Source: Pirellulales bacterium (GTDB lineage: Bacteria; Planctomycetota; Planctomycetia; Pirellulales; Lacipirellulaceae). Taken from it: 64,000 bases of DNA. The stretch lies in NCBI GenBank assembly GCA_028279215.1, contig JANQOF010000020.1, positions 1 through 64,000 on the forward strand, written 5' to 3'. Made by a program: the position numbers and the translations under genes. How positions within the stretch are numbered: position 1 is the stretch's first letter; each line of letters begins with the position of its first letter. Positions 1 to 7,996 of the stretch are shown in pieces. The notes beneath the pieces were generated by a model that saw only the letters and a program-made list of their open reading frames with translations, was not told the origin of the DNA and did no database searches.

Positions 1-450
1 GCCGGCCAGCAAGCTGTGTAGCGTGAGTCCGATGGCCGCGCCAGACCAGGTGATGTCGCGCACGTGGTCGGAGTGTGGATGGTGCGAACATTCGGGGCCA
101 TGCTCGTGGTGTTGGTCGAACAGATGCTCCTCGTCGGCCGGCGCTTCGTGGTGGTGAAAACAAAAGAACCGCTCGATTAGGAACATGGCCAGGAATCCGG
201 TGACGAACCATAACATTAGGTCGATGATTGCCGCGTGTATGTCGAGAGGTTCGCTTTGCAACTCAGAAACGATGGCATGTGGAAGCATATGTAGTACGGC
301 AACGCCAAAGATGATTCCGGCCACGAAGCTTACGGCCATCTCCATCCAGCGGTGCGTCAGATTCCACCACACGGGAATCATACCGCCAAACACGGATGCC
401 AGTAGAATCAGCAGGCAATAGAATGCGAGAAGAGGAAGTGGGACAACCAT
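1..450 (-). CDS. ZIP-family metal transporter, C-terminal part cut by the window edge
   Basis: My own translation of the minus strand from the ATG at 450 is open to base 1, so 150 residues are visible and the C-terminus lies outside. A first hydrophobic segment (about residues 4-20) is followed by a second containing HMLPHA, a third, a His/Asp/Glu-rich cytoplasmic loop (HHHEAPADEEH, HHEHGPECSHHPHSDH) and the beginning of a segment with LTLHSLLAG. The LHMLPHA and HS-xx-AG motifs and the His-rich loop between helices 3 and 4 are hallmarks of ZIP (ZRT/IRT-like) transporters, which move zinc, iron or related divalent cations into the cytoplasm. The His-rich loop probably binds metal. Substrate cannot be told from this fragment. 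It is divergent from dtd, with 126 bp between the starts. Confidence 0.85.
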   Translation of the reverse strand, partial: MVVPLPLLAFYCLLILLASVFGGMIPVWWNLTHRWMEMAVSFVAGIIFGVAVLHMLPHAIVSELQSEPLDIHAAIIDLMLWFVTGFLAMFLIERFFCFHHHEAPADEEHLFDQHHEHGPECSHHPHSDHVRDITWSGAAIGLTLHSLLAG

Positions 451-576
451 TAGCGAGCCGAACCTTGCGTAGTCATTGCTGGATCGTCCAGCAGGCGGGC
501 ATCATAGCATCGCGACGCCCAAGCGCGTTAGTATGTTCGTTATCGCCGCAACTAGCAACGGACCACGGACGAATCG

Positions 577-1017
577 ATGCGAGCTTTAGTACAACGCGTT
601 TCGGAGGCCAAGGTCACCGTCGCAGGTGAAGTTACGGGAGAAATTAGTCGCGGGCTACTGGTGTTGCTGGGAGTTGGGCACGACGATACCGAGCACCAAG
701 TCGATTGGATGGCCGAGAAGCTAGTGGGCTTGCGCATCTTCGAAGATGAAGCGGGCAAGATGAATCTCTCGCTCGAAGACGTCGGCGGAGCGATGTTGGT
801 AGTGAGCCAGTTCACGCTGTTCGGCGACTGCCGCAAGGGGAAGCGACCCAGCTTTGTCGCCGCCGCGCCGCCGCAACTGGCGGTTGATTTGTACGAGAAG
901 TTCGTCCAGCGGGTGCGCGACAAGGGCATCGAAATTGGCACCGGAAAGTTTCGCGAGCACATGGACGTCGCGCTTGTGAACGACGGGCCCGTTACCCTGT
1001 GGATTGAATCGTCGTAA
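577..1017 (+). CDS. dtd: D-aminoacyl-tRNA deacylase
   Basis: 146 residues, the normal length for the DTD family. The enzyme hydrolyses the ester between tRNA and D-amino acids, and also removes mischarged glycine from tRNA(Ala). The two family-defining elements are visible: SQFTL (near residue 77) and NDGPVT near the C-terminus. The N-terminal [15 protein letters not shown] start is typical, which supports the ATG at 577. The protein is soluble and cytoplasmic. It is followed by a convergent gene 15 bp downstream, so it appears to be a single-gene transcript. Confidence 0.96.
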   Translation: MRALVQRVSEAKVTVAGEVTGEISRGLLVLLGVGHDDTEHQVDWMAEKLVGLRIFEDEAGKMNLSLEDVGGAMLVVSQFTLFGDCRKGKRPSFVAAAPPQLAVDLYEKFVQRVRDKGIEIGTGKFREHMDVALVNDGPVTLWIESS

Positions 1018-1032
1018 AGAGAATGAATGCCG

Positions 1033-2001
1033 CTATCGAGGAGCGAAACTGTTGGCGTCCGCCCGATACACGGGGTTGGCCCTGCCCAATTCGGCCCTTC
1101 CGGCGTTGGGTGTAAAACCACCGGGTGTGGGTGTCGTAGTTGGTGACGTGTCGAGCGGAAATCCCGTACCGGTGCCTCGCGGCCAGTCACGAAGTGTTGA
1201 CTGTGGGTGGTCCGGTACAGGCTGTTCGGCGTTCGGCGTATCGTTTGCCGCAATTGGTCCGCGGATGGGAATCACGCGATCGCGGACGGCGTCGAAGATT
1301 TGTTCCTGGGCGTCTTTCACTCGTTGGATGTCGCTGGCAATTTCAGGGTGACGCTCTTCGAAGTGTTGCATCACACTAGATTCACTTGCCACCATGATTC
1401 CAACGACAACAAGCTTGGCGTACGCACTAAAATTGGCCCACCCATTCTTGCCCCAGAGTTTAACTGCAGTGCCAAACGATCGCTTCAATCGCAAGCGGCC
1501 GCCTTTCCACTCAATGCTGTAGAGCTCGTCGAGAAGCAGATGCGACATGACTCCAAAGAACACGGCACCGGCCTTGAGGTATCGAATGCGTTCATCGTCC
1601 GCTGGGCCGCAGAGCAAGAATGCGGCGCCTGCAAACGTAAGCGCTGCGGGGATGCTGTGGAACATCCCTCGGTGGACCGAGAACCGGCCAAGCAACGATG
1701 CGCCAGCGAATCGAATTAAGAAGTAAAGCACGGCGGCAACGAGCACAATTTGATCGTGCTCCATGCCTATTGCTCGAAACCGCTCGACTAACAGCATCGG
1801 TACGATGCCAGCGGCGAACCCCATCGACTCGCGTATGGGAATACCGGTGTCGCTATCCAAGTCGGGCAACATGCCCGACACGCCGCACAGTCCGCCGGCC
1901 ACGAGCGACGACTCGATGGGAAACCCCATGGCGATTCCCATGCCGGCGTAGCCGACGCCGAGGACGGAACTCGTCGTCACGTGGGTACGAAAGTCGGCCA
2001 T
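1033..2001 (-). CDS. YdjM-like membrane-bound metal-dependent hydrolase family protein
   Basis: 322 residues starting at the ATG at 2001. The N-terminus MADFRTHVTTSS, the GMLPDLDSDTGIP segment, the HRGMFHS segment and SHLLLDELYS are the conserved His/Asp motifs of the DUF457/YdjM family. This family of inner-membrane proteins is annotated as putative metal-dependent hydrolases, but the reaction is not established. Several hydrophobic helices lie between the motifs (roughly residues 10-30, 60-75, 83-105, 117-135). The last 80 residues are hydrophilic and rich in Pro and Thr, and look disordered. That tail is a lineage-specific extension. Confidence 0.8.
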   Translation of the reverse strand: MADFRTHVTTSSVLGVGYAGMGIAMGFPIESSLVAGGLCGVSGMLPDLDSDTGIPIRESMGFAAGIVPMLLVERFRAIGMEHDQIVLVAAVLYFLIRFAGASLLGRFSVHRGMFHSIPAALTFAGAAFLLCGPADDERIRYLKAGAVFFGVMSHLLLDELYSIEWKGGRLRLKRSFGTAVKLWGKNGWANFSAYAKLVVVGIMVASESSVMQHFEERHPEIASDIQRVKDAQEQIFDAVRDRVIPIRGPIAANDTPNAEQPVPDHPQSTLRDWPRGTGTGFPLDTSPTTTPTPGGFTPNAGRAELGRANPVYRADANSFAPR

Positions 2002-2076
2002 TGTGTTTAGTGAGCGGTGAGCGATAGGCAGTGGGCAGGAGAAGAGTACGGGTTGCGGCGCGGTCGCTGCAAGTGC

Positions 2077-2170
2077 AGTGTAGTGGCGAGTGGCAGAGTG
2101 AAAGTTTGTGCCACCTCCTGGCTGCTAGCATCGCTTGTGGCCACCAGCCACTCGCATTTGTAACTACACT
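2077..2170. repeat. Nested imperfect inverted repeat upstream of the cvpA-like gene
   Basis: AGTGTAGT (2077-2084) and CGAGTGGC (2087-2094) are mirrored by GCCACTCG (2147-2154) and ACTACACT (2163-2170). The arms nest, so a long imperfect hairpin is possible. It lies in the roughly 290-bp spacer between two divergent genes. No T-run follows it, so it does not look like a terminator. Its function is unknown. Confidence 0.5.
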
Positions 2171-2291
2171 ACTTGCCATTTGCGACCGCTTGCTGGCTCG
2201 CTATACTCCGCGCGGTCCCCGTTTCGGGCTTGGGGCCCCTGCTGTCGTTGCTGGCAGGCAGGTCGTTGATCGAACCAGTTGAGACGAAACG

Positions 2292-3041
2292 ATGCAGACT
2301 TACGATATGCTGATGTTGGTGGTGCTGGCGGCCACTACGTTGTTCGGCTTTTACAAAGGAATGGCATGGCAGGTTGCCTACCTGGCGTCGCTGATTGTCA
2401 GCTTCTTTGTGGCGAAGCAGTTCAGCCCTCAGCTCGCGCCGACGTTTGGAAACTCGGAGCCGTTCAACCGCTATGCCGCCTGGCTAGCGATCTACATCGC
2501 GACGTCGTTTGCGATTTGGCTGATCTTTCGAGGCGTCTCCGGTGTGATCGACCGCGTCAAGCTTAACGAATTCGACCGCCAGATGGGCGCGCTAATCGGA
2601 TTCGCCCGCGGCGTGCTGTGGTGCATCGGCATTACGTTCTTCGCCGCGATGTTGCTCGAGCAGTATCGGCCCACAATTCTGAACTCGCGGGCCGGCCATT
2701 ACATTGGCGTGTTGCTGGCGAAGAGCGATTCGGTATTTCCGCCCGAGGTGCAGAAGGTGATTGGCCCGTACGTCGACCGCATCGAGCAGGGGCTCGACCC
2801 CAATCAGCCGGCTGGTAGTGGTTTGCCCGATTTGGGCGATTGGCCGCAAAGCGGGCAGGGGGGAAGTGTCTGGCCACAGCCGGGTGGTTCGTCCGCGGCG
2901 TCAGATCCACCTTCACCGTCGCAGGCCCCTGCCGGCACGTCGCCGACGGCGTGGCCCACCTCAAGCGCCGGCAGCCCGAGCGGGCCCATCGCCTGGCCGG
3001 CATCCTCTACGTCGGAACCCACCCCGTGGCCCAATCCATGA
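2292..3041 (+). CDS. CvpA family membrane protein
   Basis: 249 residues. The first 160 or so carry four hydrophobic segments (about residues 3-20, 25-42, 62-82 and 98-120) with the CvpA/colicin V production pattern: an early FYKGMAWQVAYLASLI segment, then RxxGxxxGFARGVLWCIGI. CvpA proteins are inner-membrane proteins of uncertain function, linked to envelope homeostasis and colicin V export in E. coli. The C-terminal 80 residues are Pro/Ser/Trp-rich low complexity with repeated WP pairs (WPQSG, WPQPG, WPTSS, WPASS, WPNP), probably a disordered tail. The start is ATG 2292, consistent with the N-terminal helix. Confidence 0.8.
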   Translation: MQTYDMLMLVVLAATTLFGFYKGMAWQVAYLASLIVSFFVAKQFSPQLAPTFGNSEPFNRYAAWLAIYIATSFAIWLIFRGVSGVIDRVKLNEFDRQMGALIGFARGVLWCIGITFFAAMLLEQYRPTILNSRAGHYIGVLLAKSDSVFPPEVQKVIGPYVDRIEQGLDPNQPAGSGLPDLGDWPQSGQGGSVWPQPGGSSAASDPPSPSQAPAGTSPTAWPTSSAGSPSGPIAWPASSTSEPTPWPNP

Positions 3042-3166
3042 CTCCGCTGCAATGACTCCGCAGCGTCGCTCTGAATCCAGAGCACAGCGGCACCAACCTG
3101 TGAACACAATCGTCGCCGATCTCCGTCAGCGCACAAAGCCGAGCGTTGCTCCTGAACGTCCGTCAT

Positions 3167-3206
3167 CCCGGGTAGAGTCGCTAAAACCCGGGCAAAAACA
3201 TGCCCG
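3167..3206. other. Hairpin-forming sequence between convergent genes
   Basis: CCCGGGT (3167-3173) and ACCCGGG (3186-3192) form a perfect 7-bp inverted repeat with a 12-nt loop. An overlapping alternative stem (GGGCA/TGCCC) lies just after it. It sits between the convergent ends of the cvpA-like gene and accA. There is no good T-run on either strand, so a terminator role is only a possibility. Confidence 0.35.
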
Positions 3207-3287
3207 AAACGAACATAACAGCGATTATCGGACGTTGGGGACCCGGGCGCTGCAGCACAGATCACACAGACACCCTGGGTTCAGAGA

Positions 3288-4259
3288 TCACGGCTCGGCT
3301 TCTTCAAGAAACATCCCGATTCGGCGGAACTTCTCGTACCGCTCGGCGAGCAGTTGGCCGGTGGGCAGCTCGGAGAGCTCGCGGAGTGTTTTGACCAGAT
3401 ACATTTTGAGTCGAGCGGCCATTTGATAGTGATCGCGGTGGGCCCCGCCGGTTGGCTCTTCGATTACGTCGTCGATCGCTCCGAGCCGTTCCAGATGCTT
3501 CGACGTGAGCTTCAGCGCCCGAGCGGCGTTTTCGGCATAGTCGTGGCTCTTCCACAGGATGCCGGCGCAGCCTTCCGGGCTAATAACCGAATAGTAAGCA
3601 AACTCAAGCACCGCGACGCGATCGCCCACACCAATGCCCAAGGCCCCGCCCGAGCCGCCTTCGCCAATTACGATGCAGATGATGGGCGTTTCGAGCCGCG
3701 ACATTTCGAGCATGCTCTCGGCGATCACCTGCGCCTGACCGCGCTCTTCGGCGCCGATGCCGGGATAGGCGCCAGGGGTGTCGATCAGGCAGACGATGGG
3801 CAAACCGTACTTGGCTGCCTTTTTCATCTTTTGGATCGCCTTGCGGTAGCCTTCGGGGTGTGCGCATCCGAAAAAGCACTCATTACGCTCCTTGAGCGTC
3901 TTGCCCTTGTGATGACCGACGATCATGATTTTGAACTCATCGATTTTGGCAAATCCGGTTCGGAGCGCTCGATCGTCGCCAAAAAACTTGTCGCCATGCA
4001 GTTCGACGAACTCGTCGCACACCAGATCGATGTAATCGGTAAACATCGGACGATCGGGGTGGCGTGCGACGCGGACGGTTTGCCACTCGTCGAGATGGTC
4101 GTAGATTTCGCGTGTCTTGTCCAACAATGCCTTCCGCGCCGCACGTAATTCGTCGCGGGCGTCGGCCGACTGATCGTCGGAAGCTTCAATGGCCGCAATT
4201 TGTTCGTCCAGCTCGCGCAACGGCGCTTCGAATTCCAATTGGTAGGATGTGCTTGACAT
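3288..4259 (-). CDS. accA: Acetyl-CoA carboxylase carboxyltransferase subunit alpha
   Basis: 323 residues, matching the bacterial AccA length. With AccD it forms the carboxyltransferase that moves the carboxyl group from biotin to acetyl-CoA, giving malonyl-CoA for fatty-acid synthesis. Conserved stretches include LEFEAPLRELDEQI at the N-terminus, HPDRP, the GHHKGK segment, HPEGYRKA, CLIDTPGAYPGIGAEERGQ, GEGGSGGALG and SPEGCAGILWK. The start is ATG 4259, with AAGGAG five bases upstream. The gene follows the kinase stop by only 13 bp, so the two are almost certainly cotranscribed. No accD or biotin-carboxylase gene is visible in the window. Confidence 0.97.
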   Translation of the reverse strand: MSSTSYQLEFEAPLRELDEQIAAIEASDDQSADARDELRAARKALLDKTREIYDHLDEWQTVRVARHPDRPMFTDYIDLVCDEFVELHGDKFFGDDRALRTGFAKIDEFKIMIVGHHKGKTLKERNECFFGCAHPEGYRKAIQKMKKAAKYGLPIVCLIDTPGAYPGIGAEERGQAQVIAESMLEMSRLETPIICIVIGEGGSGGALGIGVGDRVAVLEFAYYSVISPEGCAGILWKSHDYAENAARALKLTSKHLERLGAIDDVIEEPTGGAHRDHYQMAARLKMYLVKTLRELSELPTGQLLAERYEKFRRIGMFLEEAEP

Positions 4260-4272
4260 GGTTGCTCCTTAC

Positions 4273-5154
4273 CTATTCTTCTTCGTCTTTATGTTCGTCG
4301 GTCTTGGGTGGCTTAGGCGGTGCGTAGAACAACTGCACCGTCCGCAATTCCATTTGCACGTCTTTCATGGTTGCTGGTCGCTCGTCAGGATCTTTGGCCA
4401 TCAGCCGTTTGACGAACGCGGAGAACTCTGGCGTGATGTTCTTGTCCACCACGGTCAAATCAGGCGGTTTGCTCTTAAGGTGTTTGTTGAGCAACTCCTG
4501 AAACGAGTTGGCGGTAAACGGCGGCTTGCCGTTGAACAGTTCAAACGCGACGCAGCCCAAACTGTAGATGTCGGCTCGCGCGTCGACATGCTGGCCACGG
4601 ATTTGTTCGGGTGCCATGTAGCTGTGGGTGCCCTGCACTGACGCCTTGCCCGAGAACATCTTTCCAAGCCCGGTTTTGATCTTCCGCGCCAGGTTGAAGT
4701 CGATCAGGCGCACTTCGCTATCGTCGGCCACCAAGAAGTTGTCGGGCTTCACATCGCGGTGCACCCAGCCAACCTTGTGCATGTGTGCAAGCCCCGCGGC
4801 GCAGTTGATCAGGATTTCCTTTGCGCGGCATTTGACGTCGAACGGATTGCCGACAATCTGCTGCTTGAGATTGGGGGTCTTGAAAAACTCCAGCAGCATG
4901 TAGGCGCCGTTGTTGGTGGTGTTGAACTCGTACGTCTTAATCACCGCCGGGTGGTCGAGTGTCTTGCCGACGGAAAACTCATGGCGCAATTCTCCGAGTG
5001 CTTGTCGTGTGTACTTTTCTCCCTTGGGTAGCCACTTCATGGCGAACAAAGTGGTCTCCGACATAGGGCGCACCGCCCAAATCTGATACACGCCGCCAGC
5101 GCGGATCAAATGGTACATCCGGTAGTTGCCAACAAACTCGTTTCCGGTCGACAC
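4273..5154 (-). CDS. Hanks-type serine/threonine protein kinase, DFN variant
   Basis: 293 residues, GTG start at 5154. The whole protein is one kinase domain with no transmembrane or extracellular sensor segment, so it should be cytoplasmic. Visible motifs: ATP-anchoring Lys40 (LFAMKWL), a Glu in the following helix (ELRHEF), the catalytic loop HRDVKPDN (132-139, Asp134, Asn139), APE (181-183) and DIYSLGCVAFEL. Two features are unusual. The glycine-rich loop is degenerate (IRAGGVYQIW, residues 17-26). The Mg-binding DFG is DFN (152-154), which keeps the Asp but loses the Gly. Activity is likely but should not be assumed. It sits directly upstream of accA, so it could tie phosphorylation to fatty-acid synthesis; this is inference from gene order. 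Confidence 0.9.
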   Translation of the reverse strand: MSTGNEFVGNYRMYHLIRAGGVYQIWAVRPMSETTLFAMKWLPKGEKYTRQALGELRHEFSVGKTLDHPAVIKTYEFNTTNNGAYMLLEFFKTPNLKQQIVGNPFDVKCRAKEILINCAAGLAHMHKVGWVHRDVKPDNFLVADDSEVRLIDFNLARKIKTGLGKMFSGKASVQGTHSYMAPEQIRGQHVDARADIYSLGCVAFELFNGKPPFTANSFQELLNKHLKSKPPDLTVVDKNITPEFSAFVKRLMAKDPDERPATMKDVQMELRTVQLFYAPPKPPKTDEHKDEEE

Positions 5155-5282
5155 ACTTGACCTTTCCGTCGCGCGATGAATGATTGCGTCGAATCCCTGC
5201 CCTAAGGGTGTATTACCAGTTTATCCAGCCATCAAGATCGGATAAAGTGTGATCGCCGTACGCGGACCGAGACCATCGTTGC

Positions 5283-5663
5283 ATGAATCGCACCCTTGCC
5301 ATTGTGTGGACCAGCCCCAACTCGCTACTGGGCCTTGCGTTCGGCCTGTTGGCGCTTGTCACCGGCGGCAAAGCCCAAGTTCGGCGGGGTGTGATCGAGT
5401 TCCACGGCGGCGTGCCACGATGGGCGCTCGAACGAATCACGAGTGGCACGATCCTCGCCCTAACACTAGGGCACACAATTATCGGAGTCACGCCCATGGC
5501 GCTCGACATCGCCCGCGATCACGAGCATGTCCACGTCCGTCAGTATGAAATCTGGGGCCCCTTGTTCCTTCCCGCTTACGCATGGTGCTCGCTATTGGCG
5601 TGGTGGACCGGGCACCGGGCTTACCGCGACAATTATTTTGAGCGCGAGGCGTATGGGGACTAG
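5283..5663 (+). CDS. Small hypothetical protein with HExxH-like motif
   Basis: 126 residues from ATG 5283. I do not recognise a named family. A hydrophobic N-terminal stretch (about residues 12-28) is followed by a short hydrophilic part, then DHEHVHVRQYEIWGPLF (about residues 80-96). The His-Glu-x-x-His pattern (HEHVH) followed by RQYE resembles the zinc site of small putative metalloproteases. A second hydrophobic segment (LPAYAWCSLLAWW) follows. A membrane-associated zinc protein is possible, but catalytic function is unproven. It is divergent from the kinase-accA pair and is followed by the sulfatase on the same strand after about 170 bp. Confidence 0.65.
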   Translation: MNRTLAIVWTSPNSLLGLAFGLLALVTGGKAQVRRGVIEFHGGVPRWALERITSGTILALTLGHTIIGVTPMALDIARDHEHVHVRQYEIWGPLFLPAYAWCSLLAWWTGHRAYRDNYFEREAYGD

Positions 5664-5835
5664 TAGTTCGAACCGCCAACGACAGGCTAAGTTCGTGCTC
5701 GCGCCACCAGCGATTTGGCGTTCCATCGTGCGGCTCCAACCGCGATCTGAGCACGAATATGCGTTAGAGGTTATCATTCGAGTATTGCGGACCGACTTGT
5801 TCACGCCAACAGTTCACCTCTACGACGAGACATCA

Positions 5836-7341
5836 ATGTCGAAACAACTTAGGTACTTCGTATTCCCACTGATACTCATCGCAATCGCCGTCGCGGTGTC
5901 GGCCACGGATGTGAGTGCCAAGGCTCCGCCTAATATTGTGCTCGTGATTACGGACGACCAAGGCTATGGCCCTGTTGGCCGGCATGGACATCCGTGGATT
6001 CAAACGCCGCATCTCGATGAACTTTACGATAGTAGTACGCGGTTCACTCGCTTTCTCGTTTGCCCAACCTGCGCGCCTACCCGGTCGGCATTGATGACCG
6101 GTCGGCACCCGATGCGCAATGGCGTTACACACACGATTTACGAACGCGAACGGATGACGCTCGACGCCACGACGCTGCCACAGCTACTGCAGCAAGCCGG
6201 TTACGCGTGTGGCATCTTCGGTAAGTGGCATCTGGGGGACGAATGCCATTACCAGCCGGGCCAGCGCGGATTCGACGAGGTGTTCATTCACGGTGGCGGT
6301 GGAATTGGCCAGGCCTACCCATGCAGCTGTGCCGACGCGCCTGACAATACGTACTTTGATCCAATCGTGCGATACAACGGCAAGTTCGTTCGGGCGAGTG
6401 GCTTCTGTACCGACGTTTTCTTTTCCGCAGCGCTCGACTGGATGGCCAAGGAGCGAGACAACGATCGGCCATTCTTTGCGTACATCGCTACCAATGCCCC
6501 CCACTTTCCTTTCTTGGCGCCCGAAGCATCCCGGCAGCGCTTTGAGCAGCTTGGATTTGGCAAAGCCCAGGCTGGTTTTTACGGCATGATCGAGAACATC
6601 GACGAAAACATGGGCCGCTTAATGCGCATGCTTAGCGAGTGGCAGTTGATGGACAACACGGTTGTTATCTTCATGTCGGACAACGGAATGGCTGGCGGCG
6701 GTTCTGGAAAGCCTGACTTAACGATGGGTACCGCGCCCGATGGCTCCCCATTGTTGCCTTACAATGCCGAGATGAAAGGCTTGAAGGGTACTGTCGATGA
6801 AGGCGGCGTGCGCGTGCCGCTGTTCGTGCGTTGGGATGGGCATTGGGACTCAGGGCGGGATATCGATCACGTGACGGCGCACATCGACATTCTGCCCACG
6901 CTCGTCGAATTGGCCGGTGCTACATCGCCATCGGACCAAGTGGAAGGCCGCAGTTTGGTTCCCTTACTCAAGGATGCGAAGTCGCCTTGGGACGACCGCT
7001 ACCTGTTCACGCACCAGGGACGTTGGAAGACGGGCGCCGAACCCAACGACTTCCAGTGGCGCAACTTCGCCGTACGAAACGCAGGGTTTCGGCTGGTGCA
7101 CAATACCGAACTGTACGACATGCGGACTGACCCCGGGCAAACGCGCAACGTAATCGACGAACACCCCAAAGTCGTTGCCGACATGCGGGCAGCGTACGAC
7201 AGGTGGTGGCAAGAAACTCGTCCCATGATGGTCAACGAAACGGCCCCCATGTCTAAGGTGCGGCCATTCCACGTGGCCTACCAAGAGCAATTGGACAACG
7301 GCGGGATTCCAGAGTGGCGGCCGGAACTTGTGGTGGAGTGA
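5836..7341 (+). CDS. Secreted formylglycine-dependent sulfatase
   Basis: 501 residues from ATG 5836, chosen because it gives a proper signal peptide (hydrophobic 6-24, probable cleavage near ATDVSAKA). The alkaline-phosphatase-superfamily sulfatase core is clear: ITDDQGYG (metal-binding Asp40 and Asp41), the maturation motif CAPTR with Cys79 as the residue converted to formylglycine, the GKWHLGD signature, VVIFMSDNGM and the late THQGRW and RNVIDEHP region. Such enzymes remove sulfate esters, and planctomycetes carry many for degrading sulfated polysaccharides. Substrate cannot be read from sequence. No sulfatase-maturating enzyme and no glycoside hydrolase lies nearby, so it stands alone here. 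Confidence 0.95.
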   Translation: MSKQLRYFVFPLILIAIAVAVSATDVSAKAPPNIVLVITDDQGYGPVGRHGHPWIQTPHLDELYDSSTRFTRFLVCPTCAPTRSALMTGRHPMRNGVTHTIYERERMTLDATTLPQLLQQAGYACGIFGKWHLGDECHYQPGQRGFDEVFIHGGGGIGQAYPCSCADAPDNTYFDPIVRYNGKFVRASGFCTDVFFSAALDWMAKERDNDRPFFAYIATNAPHFPFLAPEASRQRFEQLGFGKAQAGFYGMIENIDENMGRLMRMLSEWQLMDNTVVIFMSDNGMAGGGSGKPDLTMGTAPDGSPLLPYNAEMKGLKGTVDEGGVRVPLFVRWDGHWDSGRDIDHVTAHIDILPTLVELAGATSPSDQVEGRSLVPLLKDAKSPWDDRYLFTHQGRWKTGAEPNDFQWRNFAVRNAGFRLVHNTELYDMRTDPGQTRNVIDEHPKVVADMRAAYDRWWQETRPMMVNETAPMSKVRPFHVAYQEQLDNGGIPEWRPELVVE

Positions 7342-7891
7342 GGCGGTATCGGGTTGATAACCGCCAAGGACGCCGGATGTGAGCCATTGTCGTCGGGCGC
7401 CAAATTGGCACGCGACGACTTTGGTGGTCGAGCACGGCGGAAAGAGCCCCGCAACTTAGGAGTAGCCGCTCGATCGAGTTTCTCTCGGGCCGTCAGAAGC
7501 TCATCAGCTACCAAGGACTCGTCAACTATCTCAGGGGCCTCCAACAACAAATGATCAAGTAACGTCGTCACCGCCCGCGCTTGAGAATGGGACAAGCATG
7601 AAATCCGATCGTTCTGCCCTATGTGAAATAGTAACTGACCAACGTAGTCTTCCGTGTGGTCGAGCAACAGACGAACCAAGCCGGGCAGTAAATATCTGAA
7701 TGCTTCATCCGACGCGAAGCATATTGGATCCCCGGGTTGTTGAGCGCATCGATTGGGAGATCATTATGCCGGAACTTCGACATCGTCTCGTTGTGCTCGA
7801 TGCAAGAGCATGTACCCCTAATGAACGCCGTCGGTCGTAGCTTGCCAGAGAATGCCCCGTCCATCGCGCTGATCGTCTCGCCGTAGTTCAT
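7278..7891 (-). pseudogene. Frameshifted remnant of a small conserved protein (DUF6714-like)
   Basis: Two minus-strand frames together read as one protein. From ATG 7891 frame 1 encodes MNYGETISAMDGAFSGKLRP, a Cys-containing IRGTCSCIEHNETM and ...IDALNNPG. The sense then passes, near 7727-7736, into another frame encoding DPICFASDEAFRYLLPGLVR followed by an LLLDHTEDYVGQLLFHI stretch and a helical segment. The junction NNPG/DPICF matches the NPGWDPICF-type motif I associate with DUF6714-like proteins, so a small deletion (about 4 nt) is a plausible cause. The tail past about 7430 no longer looks protein-like and runs into the sulfatase 3' end. A sequencing error cannot be excluded. Confidence 0.6.
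7359..7374 (+). repeat. Dispersed repeat AACCGCCAAGGACGCC, left arm
   Basis: This 16-base copy of the AACCGCCAAGGACGCC repeat lies 17 bp after the sulfatase stop. An inverted partner lies at 7961-7991, so the two bracket the frameshifted gene. Longer copies occur at 61349-61378 and 61488-61516. Confidence 0.75.
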
Positions 7892-7960
7892 CGGTACCCC
7901 CACTACCTACAAGAGTCGGTAGCGCCTCTCTTGTTTGTCGTAGCAGCCGAGTAGTTTACC

Positions 7961-7991
7961 CCTTGGTCGCTCTTGGCGTCCTTGGCGGTTC
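7961..7991 (-). repeat. Dispersed repeat (GAACCGCCAAGG type), inverted copy
   Basis: Reads CCTTGGTCGCTCTTGGCG then TCCTTGGCGGTTC on the plus strand. It is the reverse complement of the repeat seen at 7359-7374 and 61349-61378. It abuts the truA stop codon (7997), so it lies at the 3' end of the truA transcript. Confidence 0.75.
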
Positions 7992-7996
7992 TTTCT

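Noticed and set aside
3354..4148. Long plus-strand open frame opposite accA
   Set aside because: It is the antisense shadow of the well-conserved accA gene; the sequence shows no protein-like composition or known motif.
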